DNA of 8,417 bases from Methylococcales bacterium (GTDB taxonomy: Bacteria; Pseudomonadota; Gammaproteobacteria; Methylococcales; Methylomonadaceae), in NCBI GenBank assembly GCA_023144875.1, contig JAGLEW010000083.1:1-8417 (forward strand), read 5' to 3'. Below the pieces are notes generated by a model. The model ran no database searches. It saw only the letters and a list, made by a program, of their open reading frames with translations, and was not told where the DNA came from. The translations under genes were made by a program, and so were the position numbers. Below, one piece after another: positions 1-7,263 of this stretch (within the stretch, counting starts at the first letter, position 1; every line of letters begins with the position of its first letter).

Positions 1-215
1 TGATTTAAAACATTAATACTACAAATACCCCCTTTTCGTAATAGCTCATAAGAATAGTGTTGAGGGTTAATGCTAAACGCTAATAATAATGGATTAAATG
101 ACACCTGCATCACCCACGATGCGGTAAACGCATTTTGCTTTTCAGCATCACTGACAGCGATAACATACACACCATGTGTTATTTGTCGCATCAACTCGAC
201 AACATTCTCGATCAT
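1..215 (-). CDS. Flavin reductase-like domain protein (N-terminal part, cut by window edge)
   Basis: This short reading frame runs off the left edge; 71 residues are visible. The start ATG (213-215) overlaps the TGA stop of the E3-like gene in an ATGA, so translation is probably coupled; I see no convincing Shine-Dalgarno of its own. The protein begins MIENVVELMRQITHGVYVIA, continues with NAFTASWVMQVSFNPLLLAF, and later has SYELLRKGGICSINVL. This order of 'HGVYV', 'FTASWVMQVSFNPLL' and 'S.ELLRKGG...NVL' is the N-terminal signature of the flavin reductase-like family (FMN-binding split-barrel; flavoredoxin, HpaC/RutF-type reductases and the reductase domain of some flavodiiron proteins). Such proteins bind FMN and pass electrons from NAD(P)H, or act as flavoproteins in short electron chains. 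The real substrate cannot be told from this fragment. Its place as fourth gene of a sucA-sucB-lpd-like operon is unusual. Family assignment is fairly secure; a role in 2-oxoglutarate dehydrogenase is inference. Confidence 0.8.
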   Translation of the reverse strand, partial: MIENVVELMRQITHGVYVIAVSDAEKQNAFTASWVMQVSFNPLLLAFSINPQHYSYELLRKGGICSINVLN

Positions 216-1651
216 GAAGCAAAAACTGAACGATTATCAAGCGTCAATGCCGCACCTTGTAAAGCCTCAGAAATACTAGGGTGTGCATGAATTGTACGGG
301 CTAAATCTTCACTACTAGCTGAGAAAACCATTGCCAAAACGGCTTCCGCAATTAATTCTGAAGCCCTAGTCCCAATGATATGAATTCCTAAAATTTTGTC
401 AGTTTCAGCATGACTAAGAATTTTAACCATTCCATTCGCTTTACTGAGAGTATGCCCTCTTCCTGTAGTATTTAATGAAAAAACACCGACTTTATAAGGT
501 TCATTAACGGCTTTTAGTGCCTGCTCGGTTTGTCCCACCCACGCAATTTCGGGTTCAGTATAAATAACACAAGGAATCACGTTGTAATCAACAGGGGTAC
601 TTTCTCCCATTGCAATCCGTTCCGCCACAAAAACCCCTTCCTCCATCCCTTTATGCGCCAACATAGGCCCTAATAATGTTAAATCACCAATCGCATAAAC
701 ATTGGGTAAATTGGTACAACATTGCTCATCAACATGGATAAAACCGCTTTCATTCAGCAATAAATTTGCCTCAGCCACGGCTAAAAATTCAGTATTCGGT
801 CGTCGTCCTGTTGCCACTAGTAATTTATCTAAGGTAATACGATGCTTCCCTTTTAAATCCTGATAATCAACAATCACCTTATCATCAACCGTTTTTGTCG
901 ACATCACCCGCGCGCCTAACCGTAAATCGAGTCCTTGCTCACAGTATAATTTATAGGCTTCCTCTGAAATTTGAAAATCGGGGGTCATTAAAAATTCTTC
1001 TTGAGCCTCTAATAAAATAACCTTAGACCCCAAACGATTCCAAATACCCGCAAGCTCTAGCCCTACAATCCCTGCACCAATAACACCCAACCTTTTAGGA
1101 ATGGCATCCATATCTAATGTCATTTTAGAATTAAGAATTAATTCATTATCAATTTTTGCACAGGCGACATCAACAGATTTTGACCCTGTTGCTAAAATCA
1201 CATTTTTAGTTTCTAAGATATGTTTTTCATCATTCTCACATAACACCACTTCAATTTTGGTCGCGTTTAGCAGTGTGGCATTCCCATGAATACTGTCAAC
1301 ATCATGATACTTAAAACTGTCTTTAATTTGCCCACTTAAATCACTGACTACTTGATCTTTACGCTCAATCATTTTTTTAACATCTAGCGAAAGACCACTC
1401 ACTTCAATGCCATGCTTAGTGGCATCTTCTTTGAGTGAATGATAAATTTTTGATGACTCCAACAACGCCACGGAAGGAATACTCCCAGCGTTAACATAAG
1501 TACCGCCTAAACTAGATTCACCTTGGTTATTTTTCCAGTTATCAATACAAGCCACTTGTAAGCCCAACTGCGCCGCACGAATAGCGGCAACATAACCTGC
1601 AGGCCCCGCACCAATAACAATCACATCATAAATAGGTTTGAAATTATTCAT
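212..1651 (-). CDS. lpd: Dihydrolipoyl dehydrogenase (E3) homologue lacking both redox-active cysteines
   Basis: This 479-residue protein has the full length and layout of E3, the flavoprotein that reoxidises dihydrolipoyl groups of 2-oxoacid dehydrogenases and makes NADH. FAD-binding GAGPAG lies at residues 14-19, the ATG motif at 154-156, the NAD-binding GAGIVG at 192-197, a second FAD motif (YAIGD) at 319-323, and the C-terminal interface domain carries HAHPSISE (455-462) with catalytic H457 and E462. The active-site signature, normally GGTCxNxGCIPSK, reads GGTYVNAGSIPSV (residues 49-61): both disulfide cysteines are gone (Y52, S57) and the flavin-proximal lysine is V61. No other cysteine lies nearby (C35, C138, C164, C237, C311, C312, C361). 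Classical E3 chemistry is therefore not expected. The N-terminal insert before the signature resembles the E3 of beta/gammaproteobacterial OGDH operons, so it is probably a diverged true E3. The start ATG lies 17 bases after the sucB stop, with AGGA 12 bases upstream. It could be a pseudoenzyme, a diaphorase or a transhydrogenase-like protein. Symbol given for family only. Confidence 0.93.
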   Translation of the reverse strand: MNNFKPIYDVIVIGAGPAGYVAAIRAAQLGLQVACIDNWKNNQGESSLGGTYVNAGSIPSVALLESSKIYHSLKEDATKHGIEVSGLSLDVKKMIERKDQVVSDLSGQIKDSFKYHDVDSIHGNATLLNATKIEVVLCENDEKHILETKNVILATGSKSVDVACAKIDNELILNSKMTLDMDAIPKRLGVIGAGIVGLELAGIWNRLGSKVILLEAQEEFLMTPDFQISEEAYKLYCEQGLDLRLGARVMSTKTVDDKVIVDYQDLKGKHRITLDKLLVATGRRPNTEFLAVAEANLLLNESGFIHVDEQCCTNLPNVYAIGDLTLLGPMLAHKGMEEGVFVAERIAMGESTPVDYNVIPCVIYTEPEIAWVGQTEQALKAVNEPYKVGVFSLNTTGRGHTLSKANGMVKILSHAETDKILGIHIIGTRASELIAEAVLAMVFSASSEDLARTIHAHPSISEALQGAALTLDNRSVFAS

Positions 1652-1668
1652 AGTCGTTTTTATTCCTA

Positions 1669-2907
1669 TTAAATGTTAAGTAATAAATGCGCAGGCGATT
1701 CCAGACATTCTTTTATCATCACTAAAAATTGCACCGCCTCTCTTCCATCCACAAGACGATGATCGTACGATAAAGCCAAGTACATCATAGGGCGTATCAC
1801 AATTTTACCTTCCTCGACAACAGGCCTATCCTTAATACCATGCATTCCTAAAATAGCGCATTGTGGTGGATTTAAAATGGGCGTTGACAACATAGAACCA
1901 AAAATACCACCATTAGTAATAGTAAATGTCCCACCTTTTAAATCATCGTAACTTAAGGTACCTTCACGTGCTTTTAAACCAAAACCATTAATACTTTTTT
2001 CAATGCCTGCAAAATCTAATTGATCTGCATCCTTAACCACAGGAACGACTAAGCCTCTAGGAGAGGTTACCGCAATACCAATATCATAATAACCATGATA
2101 CAAAATATCACTTTCATCAATAGAGGCATTAATCGCTGGAAATTTTTTCAACGCTTCAATGGAAGCCTTAACAAAAAAAGACATAAATCCCAGTTTAATA
2201 CCATGTTTTTCCTGAAATCGCGCTTGATATTGGCGGCGTAAAGTCATCACCGCATCCATATTGACTTCATTAAATGTGGTTAACATGGCGGCATTTTGCT
2301 GAGCTTGTAATAGTCGCTCGGCTACTTTTGCTCTCAAACGAGTCATCGGAACACGCTGCTCAGGTCTTAAACCATCCTCTACCACCAAAGGCGATGTTAC
2401 TGCGGGCTTTTCCCTTAAAATCTGTGAGTTTGTTGACGTTGTAATAATAATTTTATCAACGGCTGCCTCTTTCTCTTTTTGCTGGGCTAAAAAGTCCAAA
2501 ACATCCGCTTTTATAATTCGATCTTGCTTCCCCGTGCCTTTAATATCACTAGGATTTAAATGATGCTCATGAATTAATCGCCTTACCGCTGGGCTCAATG
2601 CCGTATCATCGACATCCGCTCTCTTAGGGGCAGGTTCTTCCGCTTTTACATCCATCGACGTTGACGAATTAACAGGCTCAAGCAACGCTAAAACTTCCAT
2701 TGCTTCTACAATAGCGCCTTCTTTTTTTATAATTTCACTCAAAATACCCGTTTCAAGTGCTGGAACCTCCAAAACCACTTTATCCGTTTCAAGGTCAATT
2801 AAGTTTTCACCTTTTTCAACACGATCACCCTGCTGTTTATGCCAAACAACGACTGTAGCATCCGCAACTGACTCAGGTAAATGAGGCACTAAAATTTCAA
2901 TTGTCAT
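1669..2907 (-). CDS. sucB: Dihydrolipoyllysine succinyltransferase, E2 of 2-oxoglutarate dehydrogenase
   Basis: This is the core subunit of the 2-oxoglutarate dehydrogenase complex. Its lipoyl arm takes the succinyl group from E1 and transfers it to CoA in the cytoplasm. The 412 residues hold, in order, one lipoyl domain (about 1-78) with lipoylation site K43 in LETDKVVLEVPA; a linker; a peripheral subunit-binding domain (about 103-140, LSPAVRRLI to IIKADVLDFL), which docks E1/E3; a second linker; and the acyltransferase domain (about 180-412). The catalytic motif is DHRLVDG with H383 and D387, and the stretch FTITNGGIFGSMLSTPILNP is typical of SucB. Length matches the family. The start ATG overlaps the sucA stop (ATGA, 2904-2907), with AAGGA eight bases upstream. 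Everything needed for lipoyl shuttling and E3 docking is present, which contrasts with the cysteine-less E3 encoded next. The usual downstream genes sucC/sucD are not here. Confidence 0.97.
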   Translation of the reverse strand: MTIEILVPHLPESVADATVVVWHKQQGDRVEKGENLIDLETDKVVLEVPALETGILSEIIKKEGAIVEAMEVLALLEPVNSSTSMDVKAEEPAPKRADVDDTALSPAVRRLIHEHHLNPSDIKGTGKQDRIIKADVLDFLAQQKEKEAAVDKIIITTSTNSQILREKPAVTSPLVVEDGLRPEQRVPMTRLRAKVAERLLQAQQNAAMLTTFNEVNMDAVMTLRRQYQARFQEKHGIKLGFMSFFVKASIEALKKFPAINASIDESDILYHGYYDIGIAVTSPRGLVVPVVKDADQLDFAGIEKSINGFGLKAREGTLSYDDLKGGTFTITNGGIFGSMLSTPILNPPQCAILGMHGIKDRPVVEEGKIVIRPMMYLALSYDHRLVDGREAVQFLVMIKECLESPAHLLLNI

Positions 2908-5735
2908 AACGATCTTCCTTCTCTTGAACCATATAAGGCCTCATTGACCACTTCTTTTTGCTGTTTAATATGCGTTGAAAAATCACCAACGGCAGGGGCT
3001 GCTGAAGGTTTTCGCCCACAATAAAGAACATCCATATTTTTTAATAAATTATCAAAAAAATGATGCTTTGACTGATACCATGCACCTTGATTTTTTGGCT
3101 CTTCTTGACACCAAATAATTGCTTTCACATGAGAATAACGCCTAAGTTCTGCTTTAAAATCATGTGCAGGAAAAGGGTAAAGTTGTTCAATTCGAATAAT
3201 TGCCACATTATAAGCACCCTCTCGTTGGCGCTGTTCAAACAAATCATAATAAATTTTTCCTGAACAAAAAATCACTCGCGTCACATTTTTTACCACCACT
3301 TCTGAACACTGTTCTTTAATAATCGACTGAAAGGTTTTTCTCGTTAAATCTTCAAGGGTTGAAACCGCTAATTTATGCCGCAACAAACTTTTAGGACTCA
3401 TCACAATCAACGGTTTTCGATAATCACGTTTTAACTGCCGTCTGAGTAAATGAAAAATTTGAGCGGGAGTCGTTGGCACACATACTTGAATATTATAAGA
3501 CGCACATAATTGTAAATAACGCTCTAAGCGTGCCGAAGAATGCTCAGGCCCTTGCCCCTCAAAACCATGTGGTAACAACATCACTAAACCACTTAATCGC
3601 CCCCATTTAGCCTCCCCCGAACAAATAAATTGATCAATTAAAACTTGCGCACCATTCGCAAAATCACCAAATTGCGCCTCCCATATCACCAAGGTTTCAG
3701 GTTCGGTGGAGCTATAGCCATATTCAAAGCCCAGTACTCCCGCTTCGGATAATAAAGAATTGTACAGCTGTAGGTTTCCCTGATCTGGGGTTAAATGTTG
3801 TAATGGAATGTAAATTTCATTGTTTAACTGATTATGAAACATCGCATGGCGATGAGAAAAAGTGCCTCGTCCCACATCTTGACCTGTCAAACGCACACTA
3901 TATTTTTCAATTAACAAGGTTGCGTAGGCTAAATTTTCAGCACAGCCCCAATCAATGGGTAATGCACCTGCAATCATTTTTCTACGATTTTCCATTACTT
4001 TTGCCACACGAGGATGTAATTCTATACCTGTTGGTAATTGCTGTAACTTTTCATTACAAAAACGTAAATTTTCTAAAGAAACAGTCGTTTCAGAAGGAGC
4101 TGTCCATTCTGTTTCTAAGTATTTATCCCAATGCCGCGTATATGTATATTGACTATTTTCCAATACCCATTCAGTAACCGCACCACCCGCTTCCAGTTGT
4201 GTTTGATAAAAATTTTCCATAGTCAGAGGCATGGCTTCATCCATGCTCCCTTCCGCCACTAATTGCTCCCCGTACAGTTGTCGGGTGGTTTTAAGGGCTC
4301 GGATTTTTTTATACATTAAAGGCTGTGTTGCCGCAGGTTCATCCGCTTCGTTATGCCCTAAACGGCGATAACACACCAAATCAATCACCACATCCTTATT
4401 AAACTTCATCCGATAATCCAACGCCAATTGGGTGACATACAATACCGCTTCTGGATCATCACCATTGACATGGAAAATAGGTGCCTGAACCATATTAGCA
4501 ACATCCGTACAATATAACGTCGAACGCGCATCAACAGGGTCACTGGTGGTAAAACCAATTTGATTATTGATAACAACATGAATCGTACCCCCTGTATAAA
4601 AACCACGTGTTTCCGCCATATTCAAGGTTTCCATGACAATGCCTTGCCCTGCAAATGCCGCATCACCGTGAATTAAAATCGGAATAACGGTATTCACATC
4701 CTCTTTATCACGCCGATCTTGTCGCGCTTTTACCGACCCTACGACCACAGGATTAATAATTTCCAGATGCGAGGGGTTAAACGCCAACGTTAAATGAACA
4801 TTTCCACCCGAGGTTTGAATATTCGATGAAAATCCCATGTGATATTTTACATCCCCTGTAATTGCACCTGGTATCGCACTATGAACCCCTTCAAATTCCC
4901 CAAATAAAATGGAGGGCTTTTTTCCTAAAATATTAACTAACACATTAAGTCTGCCGCGATGCGCCATCCCAATGACCATTTCTTTAACTTTTTGACCACC
5001 ACCTTGCTGGATTAATTCATTTAAAATTGGAATCAGAGACTCGCCACCCTCCAAAGAAAAACGCTTTTGCCCCACGAAACGCCGATGTAAATATTTTTCA
5101 ATCCCTTCGGCCGCCGTCAATTGCCCTAAGAGCCATTTTTTTTTGTCAGCAGTAATTGTCGGACGGGGGCTTTCAATATTATTTTTCAGCCAACGCCGAA
5201 TATCCATATCAATGATGTGCATGTATTCAAAACCAATGGTTGCACAATAAATTGAATCCAAAATCGAAATAATTTTGCGTAAAGGGAGCTTTTCATTCCC
5301 TCTCAAAGTTCCTGCGTCAAAAATTGTATCCATATCAGGCTCAGATAAGCCGTAATACGCAGGGTCTAAATCAGCTAACGCAGGTAATTCATCTTTTAAC
5401 GGATTAATACTTGCTCCTTGATGACCACGCGTTCGATAAAAATTAATTAACCGCGCTACGCCTGTTTGTTTTTGAATACTTTGCTCAGTGATACCCTGCA
5501 ATCGGGCAATAGGACTTGACGATGAAGCAGAGGCCGCTAGATTTGCAAACCGTTCCACAATTGGGCTATGAGGAATTTCTGAACGCCCATCACTAAAGGC
5601 ATTAAATTGAGTACGCCAGCTCACCTCAACAGAATCAGGGTTATTTAAATATTGCTCATACAAATCTTCAATATAACCCGCATTACTTCCATAAAGCGCC
5701 GAGGAGTCTTGAAAATGTTTTAGTAAATTGTCCAT
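2904..5735 (-). CDS. sucA: 2-oxoglutarate dehydrogenase E1 component (thiamine diphosphate-dependent)
   Basis: This decarboxylates 2-oxoglutarate using thiamine diphosphate and loads succinyl onto the lipoyl arm of E2, the entry step of the complex in the TCA cycle. The protein has 943 residues (E. coli SucA has 933) and aligns by eye along its length. The N-terminal segment SNAGYIEDLYEQYL (17-30) is the conserved tail. RGHQGASINPL (103-113) follows. GMAHRGRLNVL (256-266) and KYHMGFSS (297-304) hold the two active-site histidines, H259 and H299. HGDAAFAGQG (356-365) and INNQIGFTT (389-397) form the cofactor site, then CYRRLGHNEADEP (455-467). The C-terminal transketolase-like half has GQDVGRGTFSHRHA, WEAQFGDFANGAQ and HGFEGQGPEHSSARLERYLQ. 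I see no frameshift or missing key residue. An in-frame TAA two codons upstream fixes the start at 5735; no clear Shine-Dalgarno precedes it. It is first in the operon and divergent from mltB, not preceded by sdh genes within the window. Confidence 0.98.
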   Translation of the reverse strand: MDNLLKHFQDSSALYGSNAGYIEDLYEQYLNNPDSVEVSWRTQFNAFSDGRSEIPHSPIVERFANLAASASSSSPIARLQGITEQSIQKQTGVARLINFYRTRGHQGASINPLKDELPALADLDPAYYGLSEPDMDTIFDAGTLRGNEKLPLRKIISILDSIYCATIGFEYMHIIDMDIRRWLKNNIESPRPTITADKKKWLLGQLTAAEGIEKYLHRRFVGQKRFSLEGGESLIPILNELIQQGGGQKVKEMVIGMAHRGRLNVLVNILGKKPSILFGEFEGVHSAIPGAITGDVKYHMGFSSNIQTSGGNVHLTLAFNPSHLEIINPVVVGSVKARQDRRDKEDVNTVIPILIHGDAAFAGQGIVMETLNMAETRGFYTGGTIHVVINNQIGFTTSDPVDARSTLYCTDVANMVQAPIFHVNGDDPEAVLYVTQLALDYRMKFNKDVVIDLVCYRRLGHNEADEPAATQPLMYKKIRALKTTRQLYGEQLVAEGSMDEAMPLTMENFYQTQLEAGGAVTEWVLENSQYTYTRHWDKYLETEWTAPSETTVSLENLRFCNEKLQQLPTGIELHPRVAKVMENRRKMIAGALPIDWGCAENLAYATLLIEKYSVRLTGQDVGRGTFSHRHAMFHNQLNNEIYIPLQHLTPDQGNLQLYNSLLSEAGVLGFEYGYSSTEPETLVIWEAQFGDFANGAQVLIDQFICSGEAKWGRLSGLVMLLPHGFEGQGPEHSSARLERYLQLCASYNIQVCVPTTPAQIFHLLRRQLKRDYRKPLIVMSPKSLLRHKLAVSTLEDLTRKTFQSIIKEQCSEVVVKNVTRVIFCSGKIYYDLFEQRQREGAYNVAIIRIEQLYPFPAHDFKAELRRYSHVKAIIWCQEEPKNQGAWYQSKHHFFDNLLKNMDVLYCGRKPSAAPAVGDFSTHIKQQKEVVNEALYGSREGRSL
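2916..2920 (-). promoter_or_regulatory. Shine-Dalgarno site of sucB
   Basis: On the minus strand the sequence AGAAGGAAG lies inside the last codons of sucA, with the AAGGA core eight bases before the sucB ATG. It supports independent ribosome entry at sucB in addition to coupling through the ATGA overlap. Confidence 0.7.
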
Positions 5736-5823
5736 AGATTATAGGAAATAAATTTAATATTTAGAAGATTTTAAATTACCTATTAGTCTAGCTCAGAAAA
5801 GCAGACTTGAGTAAAATTTAAGG

Positions 5824-5852
5824 TTTACAAAAATTGTATTGCGCACTAGAGT
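5824..5852 (+). promoter_or_regulatory. Candidate sigma70-type promoter for mltB
   Basis: TTTACA (5824-5829) and TAGAGT (5847-5852) are separated by 17 bases and point toward mltB. The -35 matches consensus at five of six positions and the -10 at four of six. The region is AT-rich, so chance matches are likely. The call rests on spacing, orientation and position in the divergent intergenic gap. Confidence 0.3.
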
Positions 5853-5862
5853 AAATCTTGTC

Positions 5863-5889
5863 ATTTTCACATACCGCTCAAATGAAAAT
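5863..5889. repeat. 7-bp inverted repeat upstream of mltB
   Basis: ATTTTCA (5863-5869) and TGAAAAT (5883-5889) are a perfect inverted repeat with a 13-base spacer, so the half-sites are 20 bases (about two helical turns) apart. It lies just downstream of the candidate promoter and 31 bases before the mltB start. It could be an operator for a dimeric regulator or a weak hairpin in the leader. In AT-rich DNA a chance origin is quite possible. Confidence 0.3.
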
Positions 5890-5909
5890 ACACCCTTCAC
5901 CCACCTAAT

Positions 5910-5913
5910 AGGA
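5910..5913 (+). promoter_or_regulatory. Shine-Dalgarno site of mltB
   Basis: AGGA sits seven bases before the ATG at 5921. It selects this start, which also gives a correct lipoprotein signal peptide. Confidence 0.7.
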
Positions 5914-5920
5914 AATTTAT

Positions 5921-6967
5921 ATGAATTATAAAAGCTTGCCTATCTTATCAGTCATGTTACTGATAACCGCATGCAGTACAGACCCTGTTGTTCCAAAGCC
6001 TGATGCTCATGGTACAATATCGCGCCCCATTGTACCGTCTAACCCCAAAAAAGGTCATGTATACCGCCCTAAGAAAAAAACGACTTATACCAAAAAAACG
6101 CCTAGGCAAGTAGGGCATTACTCGTCAAATAAACTGTATGGCGACTATGCAAGCTCTTCAGGCGCTCATAATTTTATTCGTAAACTATCACGTAAACACG
6201 GTTTTTCAGAAAATTATTTACGCGGGGTATTATCTCAAGCAAAACATCTCAACTCCGTGTTTAAGCTAGAAAAACCCACCCTTAATGTGAAAAAAAGTTT
6301 TACCCCTTCACGCGGCAGTTGGTCACGTTATCGCAAAAAATTTATTAAGTCTTCACACATTAACAATGGAATTACCTTTTGGCAACAAAACGCCCGAACC
6401 CTAGAAAGAGCCAGCAAAACCTACCGTGTTGACCCTGAATATATTGTAGCAATTATTGGCGTTGAAACTTTTTTTGGACGCAATGTGGGACGAACACGAA
6501 CCCTTGATGCCTTAAGCACCTTAGCATTCCACACCAAAAGACGTTCTAAATATTTCACCTCTGAATTAGAAAACTTTTTATTAATGACCAAAGAACAAGG
6601 CTACGACCCTCAAGATGTGGTTGGCTCTTGGGCAGGGGCAATGGGGCTAGGACAATTTATGCCCAGCAGTTTTAGAAAGCTCGCGGTCGATTTTGATAAT
6701 GACGGCAAACGTGATTTATGGAACCCAGTTGATGCCATCGGCAGTGTCGCCAATTATTTTTCACATCATCATTGGCGATATAAGCAACCCGTCACCACCC
6801 GCGCGTATTCAAAATCGAACGCGAAACTTTTTAGAACCTACAGTGAAGATCAATATTGGACACTGCACGCCAACTTTAAAGTGATTAAAAAATACAACCA
6901 CAGTAATTATTACGCAATGGCTGTGCATCAACTTGCCCAAGAAATAAAACGTGGTTATCGCCGCTAA
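5921..6967 (+). CDS. mltB: Membrane-bound lytic murein transglycosylase B (GH103 lipoprotein)
   Basis: This enzyme cleaves the MurNAc-GlcNAc bond of peptidoglycan, leaving a 1,6-anhydro-MurNAc end; it acts in the periplasm anchored to the outer membrane. The 348-residue precursor starts with a lipoprotein signal peptide ending in ITAC with lipidated C18; +2 is Ser, consistent with outer-membrane sorting. A Lys/Pro-rich basic linker (about 22-65) precedes the catalytic domain (about 80-345). IIGVETFFGRN (178-188) contains the catalytic acid E182. SWAGAMGLGQFMPSSF (236-251) is the family substrate-groove signature. DFDNDGKRDLW (257-267) corresponds to the EF-hand-like calcium site of E. coli Slt35. 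NHSNYYAMAV (326-335) closes the domain. Length is close to E. coli MltB (361). It is transcribed divergently from sucA and converges on rnfH with two bases between stop codons. No functional link to the neighbouring operons is evident. Confidence 0.95.
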   Translation: MNYKSLPILSVMLLITACSTDPVVPKPDAHGTISRPIVPSNPKKGHVYRPKKKTTYTKKTPRQVGHYSSNKLYGDYASSSGAHNFIRKLSRKHGFSENYLRGVLSQAKHLNSVFKLEKPTLNVKKSFTPSRGSWSRYRKKFIKSSHINNGITFWQQNARTLERASKTYRVDPEYIVAIIGVETFFGRNVGRTRTLDALSTLAFHTKRRSKYFTSELENFLLMTKEQGYDPQDVVGSWAGAMGLGQFMPSSFRKLAVDFDNDGKRDLWNPVDAIGSVANYFSHHHWRYKQPVTTRAYSKSNAKLFRTYSEDQYWTLHANFKVIKKYNHSNYYAMAVHQLAQEIKRGYRR

Positions 6968-6969
6968 AT

Positions 6970-7263
6970 TTACTTTTTTTGAGCCGATAAAGCACGATTA
7001 CGGCGAGCCATTTTAGGATCGCATAGTAAGGGGCGGTAGATTTCCACTCTATCGCCCACTGTTACAACCTGATCTAAGCTACAACGTTTACCAAAAATTC
7101 CCACGGGCATTGTTAGCAAATTACAATCAGGAAAATAGTCTTCAATCCCTGATAAGGTAATCGCCTCTTGCACACAGCTCGTTGGCGCAAGATTCAGAGG
7201 AATAATCAATTGCTGTTCAGCATCCGCATAAGCAACTTCAACCTCAATCAAAGCCTCAGCCAT
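6970..7263 (-). CDS. rnfH: RnfH family protein (UPF0125, RatB-like)
   Basis: This small protein (97 residues from the chosen start) has a beta-grasp, ubiquitin/ThiS-like fold. Its biochemical role is not established. It is named for association with rnf clusters in some species, and RatB for its position beside ratA in E. coli. Visible family marks are IEVEVAYADAEQQ near the N-terminus, a central hydrophobic VQEAITLSGI, LLTMPVGIFGKRCSLDQVV, and the strongly conserved VGDRVEIYRPLLCDPKMARR near the C-terminus. The frame is open further upstream (to 7365), but those 34 codons lie wholly inside ratA and do not resemble the family. The ATG at 7263 gives the usual length and overlaps the ratA stop by eight bases. 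No Shine-Dalgarno is visible, so translation is probably coupled to ratA. No rnf electron-transport genes are visible nearby. Confidence 0.92.
   Translation of the reverse strand: MAEALIEVEVAYADAEQQLIIPLNLAPTSCVQEAITLSGIEDYFPDCNLLTMPVGIFGKRCSLDQVVTVGDRVEIYRPLLCDPKMARRNRALSAQKK

Noticed and set aside
70..279. Small plus-strand open frame at the left end
   Set aside because: It overlaps the flavin reductase gene and the end of the E3-like gene on the opposite strand. Its translation looks like no protein family, and no ribosome-binding site is seen.
1469..1507. Missing cysteines explained by a sequencing or assembly error
   Set aside because: Three separate codons differ (TAT, AGT, GTG), the frame is uninterrupted on both sides, and Val needs more than one base change from a Lys codon. 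A simple read error is therefore unlikely, though raw reads would settle it.
3803..4177. Plus-strand open frames of up to 124 codons inside sucA (also 3955-4152), and a minus-strand one at 4406-4606
   Set aside because: All lie inside the strongly conserved sucA coding sequence in other frames, and their translations show no domain or signal.
5738..5743. TATAAT as a -10 promoter element for sucA
   Set aside because: It ends two bases before the ATG, so transcription would start inside the first codons. The best -35 partner at 17 bases (TTCTAA) matches only three positions.
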